From Lyophyllum atratum (Eukaryota > Basidiomycota > Agaricomycetes > Agaricales > Lyophyllaceae): a stretch of 64,000 bases of DNA. How positions within the stretch are numbered: the stretch's first letter is position 1; every line of letters starts with the position of its first letter. Shown here in pieces: positions 1 to 11,163 of the stretch. A program made the translations under genes and the position numbers. Under the pieces are notes generated by a model that was given only the letters and a program-made list of their open reading frames with translations, did no database searches and was not told the origin of the DNA. Where the stretch lies: the NCBI GenBank assembly GCA_014905825.1, contig JACGCN010000013.1, positions 1,178,001 through 1,242,000 of the forward strand, given 5' to 3'.

Positions 1-363
1 GCAAGTCACATGTTGGTCATGTGTGTGGCCAAATGTTCACAACATGATTTTTAGAAACTGCTCCTTTCGCTCTGAAAAGCATGTAGACAGGGTCAGGAAA
101 AAAATATATTTTTTATTTTGTGGGGGCTTCTACTCATCCCATTTCTTTTTCTTCCAAATTTTTGGCCACCGGATTCAAGCCAAAGGTCCAAAGGAGAGGT
201 CTGTGAAGTCAAATATATCGAAAGTAGCATAGTTTGGGAGAGAAAGAGGTTCTCGAGGAGGGTCCATCATGATTACATAATGGGTGATGGAAAAAGGTGA
301 TGACTATCTTAGTTCATAGTCACCGTTGTTGGACTTGGTGCGACACTTGGTGCATCAAAATTC

Positions 364-882
364 ACACAAGGTGCCAACGGCAGTATTTTGATGAAACAAA
401 GCCTGAAGATATTGTGAAGGTGCTCTTTGCGCAACACCACTATGATAAGTGAACATATAGTAAAGCAAATTTTGTATTTTGTTGAAAACCATAGTGTGAA
501 CAAATTCAGAATTTATTCCCTAAAAAAATATAAAAAAACATTCGCAATATTTTCACAATATGATCAGTGAACACTTCATAATATGTTCACAATATAGTGA
601 GGTATTCCAGACTATGGTGAAGATATGGTGAAAATATTTTGACTACCTGACTATATTGTGAACATATTATGAAATCTTCACTGATTATATTGTGAAAATA
701 TTGTGAAGGTTTTTTCCATATCTTTAGAGAATGAATTCTGCATTTGTTCACACTATAATTTTCAATACAATACAGAATTGGGCCTATCATATATTCATTG
801 ATCATAGTATTATCATACAAAGAGCACCTTCACAATATTTTCAGGCTCTGTCTCATCAAAATATTGTCCTGGGCACCTTGTG
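364..882. repeat. 519-bp imperfect palindrome (foldback element)
   Basis: Left arm 364-604 is the approximate reverse complement of right arm 643-882, with a loop of about 38 bp centred near 623. Arms are AT-rich and built from repeated TTCACAATAT / ATATTGTGAA words. No protein is encoded. It looks like a foldback MITE or a fused inverted pair of element ends; no flanking target duplication was recognised. Confidence 0.75.
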
Positions 883-1287
883 TCAGGCCAATTAACCAAT
901 TAACCAATAAGGTCAAGGCATCACTCACGATGAGTCCATGATTTTGCTGCAATGACCGGTCAGTACATGCGACTAGCATATTATGAACGTGTACGTACTT
1001 TCTTTGTAGCATGTTGGATCGGAGGGCCAACAAGCTAAGGAGTAGTCTGTGTGTATATTTGTTAACTGGGATAGAGTATGATTGACAAAAAAAGACAACC
1101 CACCCCTTGCTAACATTAGTGGTAGGTGTTGATGTTTGTTCAGCCGCATCAGAGGTGGTGGGCAGAGTGGTGATGTCGTTTGTGTTTGGGGTCGGAGCCT
1201 TCCCACCGTTGAGTGCAGAGGCGATGGGGCCACTGGTTTTGTAATTGGCATTAGAAGCAGTAGCAGGGGCCTTTCTGCTGTTGGGGG
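883..1287. other. Intergenic, nothing recognised
   Basis: No gene, tRNA or known repeat family seen. The right part is a G-rich, simple-sequence-like stretch leading into the duplication at 1288. Confidence 0.4.
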
Positions 1288-1639
1288 CAGAGGCAGTGGG
1301 GGCGCTGGTGTTGTGATTGGTGTTAGAAGCGGTAGCAGGGGTCGGGGCCTTCTGTAGCAGGGGTCAGGGCCTTCTTCCCAACCGATTTCATGGTCCTACT
1401 TGAGATTGAACAGGCAGGAGCACTCTTACAAGTCCTCAACTTCGCCATATACTGACAACTATGCAGAGGCAGTGGGGGCGCTGGTGTTGTGATTGGTGTT
1501 AGAAGCGGTAGCAGGGGTCGGGGCCTTCTGTAGCAGGGGTCAGGGCCTTCTTCCCAACCGATTTCGTGGTCCTACTTGAGATTGAACAGGCAGGAGCACT
1601 CTTACGAGTCCTCAACTTTGCCATATACTGACAACTATG
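1288..1639. repeat. Tandem duplication, 2 x 176 bp
   Basis: Copy 1 is 1288-1463 and copy 2 is 1464-1639. They differ at only a few positions, all seen as transitions. On the minus strand each copy carries a short open frame rich in Ser, Thr, Pro and Lys, so this could be a duplicated exon of a decayed gene, but no family was recognised. Confidence 0.85.
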
Positions 1640-2690
1640 TAGACTCTGATACCAAGGAATACCCTTAGAACATTGACGTCTTTTCAACTCAGCAAGCGAC
1701 CACCTGCTCGACTTCCTTTCTCAGCGACCAAACTTAGAACTATCAAGCCTGGTCTTGTCACGCTAAACCCAAGAATGCATTTCAAGGAGATCGAAGGATC
1801 CCAACGATCCTTTGAGTGTTCTTTGGTGGACTCCTGTAATTCTGGGATTACTACAGTCTTCCAACACTGTATATATATTGCACGGTAGCAGAGAATACAA
1901 CTTCTCTGTTATATTGCCTTTTGGCTGAGCTGGTCTTTGCATGCAGTAAGGCCGGATTCCATTAACAGAGAAGTTTCGCCTCGGAGTCAGATCATTGTTG
2001 GTGTTACGATCAGTCACCATGAGCGTTTGTTTGGGCGATATGGGTGTGATGCTGGCTGCCTGCGCTTTGGGATAGGTTTGGGTGGGATGGAGGCACAGCA
2101 GTACTGGAGTGCCCTTGCTCTGGGGGTCCACTGTGCTGGGGGAGAGTTGATGATGAGGCTACTGGCACCGGTACACTGGATGTTAATGATATAGGAGCTG
2201 GTGCTGGGAGGTGGAAGATGATGCAGGAGGGCCTTGACGATGTAGAAATGTCCACGGAACATCGAGGATTTGGAGCAGGACCTGGTTGTTCTTCCCCATA
2301 ATGAGGGGAATCTCATACCACTCCTGACTCCCAGTTTTATGGTCTTGTTCTTCTAAATTATTTGTTCTTGAGAAAATGGACATGAAAATGATTACAACAT
2401 ACCTTGGGACCAGCCCTCGAAGCAAGTCCTCGCGGAAATACTTCATGAGTTGCACAGCTATGTCCGAGTGAATTTTTTGAGGAAATTGTCGCAGCGTCGG
2501 GAGTGGCATACTCAGTGGCCAGTTCATGATCCTTGCCTGATGGCTGACAAGGTCGTTGCCCAATGTCGTCCATTTCATCCGCTGCCTGGACGTGCCCAAG
2601 TAGGAGTCTGCAAAAATCATTTAACAGGAGAGTGATGAAGGAAGAGGCCAAACTTACTAATCATAGCCAGCATGCAAGCGGTGTAACAGC
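1640..2690 (-). pseudogene. Possible decayed gene, unknown
   Basis: Minus-strand open stretches at 2183-2620 and 2010-2255 are in different frames and do not match a family I recognise. The 2183-2620 stretch has an amphipathic, protein-like beginning; the 2010-2255 stretch is Ser/Pro rich. They may be pieces of one frameshifted gene or of transposon cargo. No intact start-to-stop model with good splice sites could be built. Confidence 0.25.
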
Positions 2691-2692
2691 TT

Positions 2693-2777
2693 AGGCGGGG
2701 ATTGAACCCGCGACTAAGAAATTAGAACTAGCGGGGGTCGAACCCGTGACTCGTGTTACCACTACACCATAGTCCTC
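2693..2777 (-). pseudogene. tRNA-like fragment with Pol III boxes
   Basis: On the minus strand an A-box-like TGGTGTAGTGG (2769-2759) is followed by two B-box-like words, GGTTCGACCCC (2743-2733) and GGTTCAATCCC (2709-2699). The first spacing is too short for a tRNA and the acceptor ends do not pair, so this is not a functional tRNA. It may be a rearranged tRNA pseudogene or a tRNA-derived SINE head. Confidence 0.5.
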
Positions 2778-2890
2778 TGTCACCACCTTGCCTTTTAGTC
2801 AGTATTTAACTCCAGCCATCGGGTTAAGGCATAACCCTGGGGTCATTACTAGGGAATGATAGCCGTTCCCTTACAAGCGGATATCTCGTG

Positions 2891-3439
2891 GCGCGACTCA
2901 TCACTTTTGACTTGTGTTTTGGAGGCTGGAGGCATGGCCGCAGATCCACCCACCTGCACTGGTGTCTTGTTCTCAGAATACTTGGCAATCCTGGATAGTT
3001 TGATCAATACATGATACACACTGTTTGAGATGGACTCACTTAAGCGCAGTTATGATGTGATCAAGCACATCGCAGAGATTGACCCCATAATCCTTGAGTT
3101 TTACCCCAGTTATTTCCAGTGTCCTCATATGTTTTCTCTCATGTGCCTGAACCCAGACCATTACAAGTCACGCTTCCGGGAACACTAAACTTCAGCCCGG
3201 CCAGCAGCCTGCGCTCATCAAATTCCCCTCGTTGACTTTTGTGCAGCGGACAGAAACACTATGAGGCCGCTGGGCCACCGTCTCAACCCCAGCCCACGCC
3301 TGATGCACATTGAGTTCCAGAATCGTAAGCTTTTGGCTGGACCAGGCTGACCTTTCCTCCATGGAAACTAGTGAGCTTCCATTTCAGGACCAAGCTACCC
3401 CACCCCCACCTACAGACTCGGACGCCCCCAGCAAGTCAA
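2891..3439 (+). other. Remnant coding sequence flanking copia copy 1
   Basis: Contains a 52-codon frame at 3030-3188 with a protein-like composition and an open stretch rich in Pro, Ser and Asp at 3310-3439 that is cut by the LTR at 3440. Neither was assigned to a family. Probably an old gene or transposon interrupted by the copia insertion. Confidence 0.25.
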
Positions 3440-3748
3440 TGTTAGAAACGCCTTCTGGGCTATCTAATCTCGTTCCCAACCTATCTCCCATCAACCATCT
3501 TGATGGTTGTTACTGTACAGCATTCCTGTGTTGCAGGCTGTGTTGGTTGCATCACCATCTTGATGGTGACTTACTACACTGCCTGTTGACCAGATCAGTT
3601 TCCTTAGCTACCATCTAACCAGTGCACACAGCCTTCTTGTGCACAGTATATATAGTAGATTAGATTGACCTGAAGTCCCCAGTTTCTAACTTCGGACTTC
3701 AGCTTGTAGCTGTCTAACCTGACATCCCTGCGCTTGCCTGTTCTAACA
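3440..3748 (+). repeat. Copia copy 1 5' LTR (309 bp)
   Basis: Starts TGTTAGAAAC and ends TTCTAACA, the short inverted termini of an LTR. A TATA-like CAGTATATATAG lies near 3641-3652, within the stretch deleted from the 3' LTR. Confidence 0.9.
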
Positions 3749-3760
3749 GGTTATGGGCCC
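3749..3760 (+). promoter_or_regulatory. Primer-binding site (half-tRNA type)
   Basis: GGTTATGGGCCC directly follows the LTR. It is complementary to the anticodon arm of initiator tRNA-Met (GGGCCCATAACC), as in Drosophila copia, which primes with an initiator tRNA half rather than with the tRNA 3' end. This is seen in the sequence; the actual primer is inference. Confidence 0.75.
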
Positions 3761-4090
3761 CGCGCTCTAAGAGCTTAGTTCGATTTTTTCATTCTCACTT
3801 GCCTTTATAGTGTGTGCAGCTCCCTTTAGTTACTTTGCCTTCCAACTGTTGGGCCTCTACCCTTTAGTGGGTGTTGCTTATAACCTACCTCAGAAATATC
3901 GCGGTAACCCCGTTGATCTGGGAGGTGTTACAACTGGGAAGTCAGCAGTTACATACCTACCTTTACTATACCTCGCTTTTCCTGCTGCACACATTCCTGA
4001 AGGCTCAAAGAACCCTGCCAGCTCATTATTGCTGGAACTTGGTTGTATTCCATTTGATTCATAGTGTTCAAAACACCCCAAAGCGCCATC

Positions 4091-4576
4091 ATGTCATCAT
4101 CCAATTCCAACACCACCAAACTTGGCTTTGCCAAACTCGATGCTACCAATTATCCCACCTGGTCAGGTGAAATGCAGGCCTGGCTGATGTCCCAGGGCCT
4201 CTGGCGCATCGTTTCAGGCAAATCTACTCTGCCTGCTGTGTCATCACCCCGCACCTCCACGGACCATGCTGCCGTCGATGCCTGGGAACTGCTAGCAGAG
4301 AAGGCAGCTGGTCACATCTACTTAATGGTCCAGCCTGACCAGAGGATTCATTTTCAAGGAATCTCTGATGACTCTGTGCAGATGTGGAAAGCACTAGAGA
4401 AAGTGCATCTGCAAAAGCGCCCTGGCACTCGTTTTAATGCCTATGACGACTTATTCTCCATCAGAAAGGAGGAAGAGGAGTCACTCCAAACTCTTATGAA
4501 CAGAGTTGACCTGGCATTGCGTCGCATCAAGGATTTGCGGCCTGCTTCCTTCAGCATTGACGAATTGGTGAGCTAG
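4091..4576 (+). pseudogene. gag: Copia copy 1 gag (frameshifted)
   Basis: Copia-type Gag N-terminus with the characteristic phrase pattern for this family (a TNYPTWSGEMQAWL-like core). ATG at 4091 is preferred over the in-frame upstream start because the Gag homology begins there. The frame stops at 4574-4576 while homologous sequence continues in another frame from about 4570, so one base has been gained or lost. The zinc knuckle lies in the next segment. Confidence 0.85.
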
Positions 4577-4581
4577 CCTCA

Positions 4582-5307
4582 ATGGCACTCATTAGATCTC
4601 TGCCTGAAGAGTTCTCCAACTTCACCTCGTCTCTCCTCCTTCTTGACGAACTCGACAAGGCTACCATTCAGCAAGCCTTTGTTACAGAGGAAACCCAACG
4701 ACGCCGTCGCGCTGCAGACACTTCTGCCTCCACAATTGCCATGGCTGCAGCCCTGGTCAATGCAATTTGTGACTTCTGTGGCAAACCTGGTCATAATGTG
4801 ACTAAATGCTTCGCTTACCAGAGGGCACAGAAGCAGGCTAAAGACAATGCACAAAGGCCACGCCAGAAAAAGCCCTCAGAACAGGCTAATGCAGCCAAGG
4901 ACACCCCGGAGGAATTTGCCGGAAATGCAAGTACTCGTCTCCCAGATCATTCTGATCTCTCTACTCCGCTTCAGCTCCATGCTGACTTTGATTGGATTGC
5001 AGACACAGGCGCCACTACTCACATGACGCCCCACCAAAATTGGGTTCGCAACTATACCCCCTGTCGCATTCCAATCAGGTTAGCAGACAACACGCTTATT
5101 TATTCAGCTGGAGTTGGTTCTGTAGTTTTCAAGCCAATAGTCAATGGCAAGGAGCTCAGAGCTATAGAGTTTACCAGAGTCTTGCATGTCCCCTTACTCC
5201 GAAACAACCTTCTGTCCTGTCTATACTTAACTCGAAATAAAGGCTATCATATCCACATTGATTCTAAAGCCATGCATTTCGGTTTAGATGGAAAGAAGTT
5301 GTTCTGA
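4582..5307 (+). pseudogene. Copia copy 1 gag end and protease
   Basis: Contains a CCHC zinc knuckle (CDFCGKPGHNVTKC) and the aspartic protease active site DTGATTHM. The frame ends at 5305-5307 inside the spacer before the integrase; the continuation is in the frame of the next segment, so a one-base indel is present there. Confidence 0.88.
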
Positions 5308-5330
5308 TTAACTCCAACAACTCTGCACGT

Positions 5331-6416
5331 TTGGATGGATCCACTGAACCAATTTCGGAGTTTGCAGGCATTACCTCGACGCTTCCCCTTGATCTGACCC
5401 TATGGCATCGTCGCTTTGCACATCACAATTATGCACATGTCAAGAAGATGATCAAGGATGAGTTGGTGACTGGGCTTGTGTTGAAATCGTCTCAGAAGCC
5501 TGATCCGATTTGTGAGCCATGCTTGGCTGGCAAAATGCGCTCAAATCCTTTCCCCTCATCACCTAGTCGTGCTTCTAAGCCACTTGAATTGATCCACAGT
5601 GACCTCCATGGTCCTCTGCCGGTTACCTCACAGCAAGGCAGCTACTGGGTTACATTCATTGATGACTGCACCAGCTTTAAAGCTGCAATGGGTCTTAGGC
5701 GAAAAAGCGACACATTGGTTGCATTCCAGACCTTCAAGGCGTACAGAGATCCAAAATCTTGGCGCTTCAAGAGGATAAGGGTGGGGAATACATGTCCATT
5801 TACCAATGAATGTGGCACTCAGCGCCGCCATACCACGCGTAATCGTCCTCAGCAGAATGGTGTTGCAGAACGCACCAACAGGACTCTGGCTGATGACATT
5901 ACTGCGATGCTTAATGAATCTGGCTTGCCCCCGTCATTTTGGGAATGGTGTCTAGGCGCTCAGATACATGTTTTAAACCGTCTCCCTACTGCGCCTCAGC
6001 CAATTACGCCTTACCAAGGCTGGCATAAGCGCAAACCAGATGTAAGCCATCTTCGAGTTTGGGGATGCCTTGCATACGTCTATGTGCAAAGGGATAAGCG
6101 CAAATCTCTTGAACCTCACATGCAGAGATGCGTCTTCATTGGTTATCCGCCTGGATACAAGGGTTGGTTGTTTTACAATCCACAAACCAAAAAGACTATC
6201 ATCTCAGAGAGAGCAGAGTTTGATGAGCGCTATTTCCCCAGACTGTCTGTCACCACTAGACCTCCACCTCCACCTCCGCCTATGCCCCCTGTAGGTCTCC
6301 ATATCCGCCGTGAGCACTCTTCTCCCATTCAGGATGCAGTTCAACTACCTGCACTCGATGATGGGGGGGGGAGACATTTTGCTTCATCAATTGCCTCCAG
6401 CACCTCCAGCACCTGA
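5331..6416 (+). pseudogene. Copia copy 1 integrase (active site damaged)
   Basis: GAG-pre-integrase HHCC zinc domain (WHRRFAHH ... CEPCLAGK) followed by the integrase core. The first catalytic Asp (HSDLHGP) and the Glu region (RPQQNGVAERTNRT) are present. The second Asp motif is not in the main frame: between about 5750 and 5810 the expected EDKGGEYMS reads in another frame, so two compensating indels replace the active-site segment. The frame ends downstream of the G9 run that shifted the pol. Confidence 0.88.
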
Positions 6417-8283
6417 AAATCGTCCTATCACGCCGCCTCCGCCTCCTGCACCTGCCCAGCATCACGAGCATTCACCTGAACCTGAAACACCACCAGCTCG
6501 CAATCCAACACAGCTCCCTGCACTTGCAACACCACCTCCTGCACCAGTGTCGCCGCCTCTTGCACAACGCCGTGAGAAACGCACTGTTAAGCCTCCTGGC
6601 AACTGGTGGGTTGTTGCACGAAATCCTCCACCTGCTATCCCTGATAGTAGTGACGAGGATGAGCCGGAAGCGCCAGAGGATGAGCATTTTGAAGATGTGC
6701 AGTTTGCGGGAATGGCTTCTAGCTCAGATCCACGCACATACAAGCAGGCAATGAAGGCACCGGATGCAGAGAAATGGAGAGATGCTGCTAATGCGGAAAT
6801 GACATCCTTGGTTGGCAATGGCACTTGGGAGATCGTTGACTTGCCTTCTGATAAAAAGGCAATTGGCTCTGGTTGGGTATTTCGCATTAAGCGCAATGCA
6901 GACGGTTCTATTGAGCGCTATAAAGCTAGACTCGTTGCAAAGGGCTATAGTCAACGCCCTGGCATTGATTACAACGAGGTCTTTGCACCTACATTCTGTC
7001 CTGCCGCTCTGCGCCTTATTCTTGCCATTGCTGGCATCGAGGACATGGAATTGCGCTCAGTGGATGTTACATCTGCTTTCCCCAATGGTGACTTGGAGGA
7101 GGATATCTACATGCGCCAGCCAGAGGGATTTCATCAAGGTGGTCCCAACCAGGTTTTGAAACTGAGCAAGTCGCTCTATGGCCTCAAACAGTCAGCCAGG
7201 CAGTGGAATAAGAAGTTGCATGCTGCACTTCTAAAGATGGGGTTTACTAGACTTGAATCTGACCGCTCCATTTACATTTATGTCAAGGGAGAGGTCAAGA
7301 TCATTGTCCCCCCCATCTACATCGACGATATCACACTTGCATCGAAATCCACTTCCGCGCTTGACAAGGCTGTCAATGAGCTCTCTCAGCACTTCAAAAT
7401 CCGTGACTTGGGCGCTTCTAAATTCCTGCTGGGTGTTGAAATCATCCGTGACCGTCCCAATCGCTCAATTGCACTCTCCCAACGTCAATACATTGTTGAC
7501 ATGCTCGAGCGCTACGGCATGAGCGATTGCCACCCCGTCTCCACGCCTATGGCACCAGGGACAAAGCTTTCTAAAGCGATGCATGCTCAAACACCAGCAG
7601 AAATTGAGGAAATGCGCAATGTGCCGTATTTGAATGCAGTTGGCTCTTTGCAATACCTTTCTACAATGACCCGCCCCATTTCGTATGCAGTGTCATGCTT
7701 AGGTCGCTTCAATTCATCTCCTGGACCGAAGCACTGGGCTGCAGTCAAGCATTTGTTGCGCTATTGCAAAGGCACACTTGATTACAAGCTGCATTACAAT
7801 GGTAGTCTGGGCACAGAGCTGTTTACCACATTCTGCGATGCTTCTCATGGTGATTGCCCGGATTCTGGACGCTCTACTGCGGGATATCTGACGACACTTG
7901 GCGGTGGAGCAATTGGCTGGAGCAGCAAATTGCAAACCTTTGTTGCGCTTTCAACAACTGAAGCAGACATTGCTGCAGTTGAAGCTGAGAAGGAGATCCT
8001 ATGGATGCGCAACATTTTGCATGAGATGGGCTACACAGTCAAGGAAGCCTCTCCCCTCATGATTGACAACCAATCTGCTCTCAGTGTCACCAAGAACCCC
8101 GAGCATCATGGGCGCATGAAACAGCTTGATCTCTGTTATTTCTGGCTTAGAGACGTTGTAGATGCACGCAAAATTGCGCCTCATCACATCCCTGGCACTG
8201 AGCAAGTGGCAGATATACTTACTAAACCCCTTCCTCTTCCAAAAGTCGAATTCTGTAGACTACACATGGGCATTTTCGTTTAA
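6310..8283 (+). pseudogene. Copia copy 1 reverse transcriptase and RNase H
   Basis: A Pro-rich linker leads into RVT_2: YKARLVAKGYSQ, the catalytic VDVTSAF Asp, and YIDDI in place of the usual YVDDL. The RNase H core follows (FCDASHGD, Glu in STTEAD, Asp in IDNQSAL) and the usual C-terminus ending in DILTKPLP. One codon expected between TRP and ISYAV is missing compared with copy 2. Open to its stop at 8281-8283, but separated from the integrase by a frameshift. Confidence 0.9.
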
Positions 8284-8341
8284 TCTCCCTCTCGTTTACT
8301 TATTATTTCTTGACTTGGAGATATGCTGGTTCAGGGGGGAG

Positions 8342-8573
8342 TGTTAGAAACGCCTTCTGGGCTATCTAATCTCGTTCCCAACCTATCTCCCATCAACCAT
8401 CTTGATGGTTGTTACTGTACAGCATTCCTGTGTTGCAGGCTGTGTTGGTTGCATCACCATCTTGATGGTGACTTACTACATAGATTAGATTGACCTGAAG
8501 TCCCCAGTTTCTAACTTCGGACTTCAGCTTGTAGCTGTCTAACCTGACATCCCTGCGCTTGCCTGTTCTAACA
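8342..8573 (+). repeat. Copia copy 1 3' LTR (232 bp)
   Basis: Same termini as the 5' LTR but lacks about 77 bp between the ACTTACTACA and TAGATTAGATTG words, including the TATA-like box. The two LTRs are otherwise nearly identical. Confidence 0.9.
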
Positions 8574-8836
8574 GGTTATGGGCCCCGCGCTCTAAGAGCT
8601 TAGTTCGATTTTTTCATTCTCACTTGCCTTTATAGTGTGTGCAGCTCCCTTTAGTTACTTTGCCTTCCAACTGTTGGGCCTCTACCCTTTAGTGGGTGTT
8701 GCTTATAACCTACCTCAGAAAATATCGCGGTAACCCCGTTGATCTGGGAGGTGTTACAACTGGGAAGTCAGCAGTTACATACCTACCTTTACTATACCTC
8801 GCTTTTCCTGCTGCACACATTCCTGAAGGCTCAAAT
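8574..8836 (+). repeat. Second copy of copia internal leader
   Basis: Directly after the 3' LTR the sequence repeats 3749-4010 (primer-binding site and untranslated leader) with one extra A. Unique sequence begins about 8837. This is an LTR-internal-LTR-internal tandem, truncated in the second internal region. Confidence 0.85.
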
Positions 8837-9018
8837 TGGAACCCTCATACTCTACGCCTTCGATCTCCACCATCTACTCCGACTTTGAAAAGGCAATTCG
8901 ATTCAAGCTATCTGGGGCTAGACACCAATAGCTGATATCGAACAGTGTTTCCTTCTATTCACACACCTGAAAGTCAACAGCTGTGAAGTTCCTGAATCAC
9001 TTCAATGCATGATATTGC

Positions 9019-10050
9019 TTGCTGGCATCTCACCTTCCTGGACCAGCATTCACATGCACTATCTACAATCTGAACCCCTTCTGGAGTCAAGTTCACCTCG
9101 ATTCGAGATTCCATCGCTGCGGAACTCGATCGCCAACAAGGTGGCCCTGCACATGCCAAGAAGATGTCTTCTGTCAAGCGCAAGGGACCTGGCCCTTCTC
9201 ATATCTGGACTGGGGAAGCGATGTGAATGGAGAAATTGCGGACATCGCTCACTTCACAATCCTGATAATGATTTCAATCGTGGCACAACGTAACACCGCT
9301 TGCAATCGAAAGGGGGCCCTGACACAGAACTGCCTTGCTTGCCCTTCCTTCGGAATGGAGTTCCTGTACCTTGTCAGTGGATGGGAAGGATTGGCTGCTG
9401 ATGCCACACTATTTGCTCCTGGAAAGTACTACCTCACAGACGCTGGCTTTGGTGCATGTGACGCGCTCCCTTACTGTAGTGTTCGGTATCACCTTGCTGA
9501 ATGGGCCAAGGCAGATATGCGGTGCGTGTATGTCTTTTATTTTCTGAACATTGGTTTGAGACATTTTAATTTTCAGGCCACAAAATTTCAATCTACCTCA
9601 TGCGCAAGCACGAAATGTGGTTGAACGAATCTTCGGTGTGGTGAAGCAGCGATGGGACATCCTCAACCAGCTCATTTCGACATGTTGATCCAGGCTCGAG
9701 TTCCACCAGGCCTAGGTGGAGTACACAATTTCATCATGAAACATGATCCGAAAGACACAGAGGACCTTATGGAAAGGCTGGGGCATGGGGAGGAAGTGGG
9801 CGGACATGATGGCAATCATGACGAGATATTTGGAACTTTGGCAGACTCACGAGTGAGCAACCAGGAGAAAGAAAGGGCTGAAGCACTCAGGGATCAGATT
9901 GCAAAGGAGATGTGGGAGGATTATCAGGTGTATCTTCTGGAGCATGGCCATGAGATGGATATGGAGGTAGATACGGTATACTCTGACTACATATCTAGCT
10001 GTGCTGCAACCCACTCCTTACGCAGTGATTCATCCTCCAAAACACTGTAA
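9019..10050 (+). pseudogene. PIF/Harbinger transposase remnant
   Basis: HARBI1-like DDE_Tnp_4 sequence: a FLYLVSGWEG-type block, then YYLTDAGFGACDAL with a catalytic Asp, then after a 55-nt intron (9522-9576, frame-restoring) the ARNVVERIFGVVKQRW block, then a C-terminal DMLIQARVPP...HNFI tail in another frame. Upstream sequence from about 8900 is too decayed to define a start. At least one indel near 9670 and weak N-terminal homology make this a pseudogene. The facing SANT-type gene supports a two-gene Harbinger element. Confidence 0.8.
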
Positions 10051-10968
10051 ACATCCACCGCAGAGACATCCCGCCGTAACAAATCGATGAACAAGATCAA
10101 CTGAAACCCTGTAAGCCATGACTTCTCGAGTGCCTGCACACAAACAACAGCGTCCGTCTCGCAGCGGGGAGTCGCAGGTAAACCGTCCTTCGAAGGAAAG
10201 AGAGCATCTTTGATGGTGCTCGAAAAGTCATTGACAGAGTTGCTGAGACTTTCGAGGGCAGAAGCGCCACTGGGGCGAGGCCTTTTCACAGTGGATTGTG
10301 AGTTACTGGCGGCTGGATACTTCCAGTTTGAAAAAAGAATAAAAAGAGCGCACCACAGGCGGAGGCGACAGTGACCTTCGCAGATTGTTTGTATCATCCT
10401 GATACAATTCATTGTCGTCACCAAAAAGTGCCTGGGACTGCGAGGGGAACTCGGTGGTGGAGGATTCCTAAGATTCCGGCTCAGGTTCAGCAGAAGCATG
10501 ATACCTGTTGGTCCCTGCCTCAGAGGATGGCATGATTTGCGTGACCGCATCAAGGTGAACCCAGCCCTTGTTCTTGAAAGGCGCAGCACCAGGGTTTTTC
10601 TTGACATATGCATCCCAAATGACCTTGGAGTCTTCAGTGATACAAGCACCGCCGTCAGTGCTCCAAGTCCAGCTGGCCACACTGTGACTTGATCGTCTGA
10701 ACGACATGGAAGGTCTTGCGCAACTGGGAACAGTCAATTTCTGAAAGAAGCAGGGGGAAAAAATACATACTGCGGACCACTCATTTTCGCATGAGTTCGC
10801 AGTCTTCGGTGCGCCCCTTTCGGCTGCAGGATCAGCCATATGTTGTGACGCAGCGTTCCAAGTGGCAGCCTTGTAGTTTGCCCCATCCCCGGACTGTGCC
10901 TTGTGCTCTAAAAGGAACTCAATGAGCTTCTTTTCATCAGAGTCGGTCCAGTATGCCTTCTCAACCAT
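9987..10968 (-). pseudogene. Myb/SANT-like partner of Harbinger element
   Basis: Minus strand, start Met near 10968. N-terminal SANT-like block (WTDSDEKKLIEFLLEHK), a short candidate intron near 10758-10787, a block containing ITEDSKVIWDAYVKKNP and NKGWVHLDAVTQIMP, and a C-terminal helical block (ALESLSNSVNDFSSTIKDAL ... LRKEWVAAQL) typical of the family that accompanies Harbinger transposases in Agaricomycetes. At least two frame changes (near 10690 and 10440) break it. It converges on the transposase. Confidence 0.75.
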
Positions 10969-11084
10969 GATGAAGCAGGAGAATAGCGAGGGGAATTGAG
11001 TTCTCAGAGGAAACACAAATTTGACGACGCGACGCGCGCTCGGAACGCTCCGAAAAAGTCACGTGACATATTACTAAGCAAACC

Positions 11085-11128
11085 TGGCTCCAAACCTGAC
11101 CCAGGTTTGGTTGCCGAACAGACCCTAA
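11085..11128 (-). repeat. Harbinger right terminal inverted repeat
   Basis: Read on the minus strand the end is GGGTCTGTTCGGCAACCAAA, a Harbinger-like terminus, next to TAA (11126-11128), the usual three-base target for this superfamily. A matching left end was not found; it was probably lost where the copia leader now abuts. Confidence 0.55.
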
Positions 11129-11163
11129 CAGCAGAGCCCATGCCAGAGCCATAGGCGCGACAG

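Larger units (their letters stand above)
3440..8573 (+). mobile_element. Ty1/copia retrotransposon, copy 1 (decayed)
   Basis: Layout is 5' LTR, primer-binding site, gag, protease, integrase, reverse transcriptase/RNase H, purine tract and 3' LTR, the copia order. The pol is split over four frames by at least three indels (near 4569, 5305 and at the G9 run 6363-6371), so it cannot make a normal polyprotein. The 3' LTR is 77 bp shorter than the 5' LTR. No target duplication is found because the internal leader continues directly after the 3' LTR. A purine-rich tract (TTCAGGGGGGA) precedes the 3' LTR at 8341. Confidence 0.93.

Noticed and set aside
2693..2777. Functional tRNA gene on the minus strand
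   Set aside because: A-box to first B-box spacing is too short and no acceptor pairing exists.
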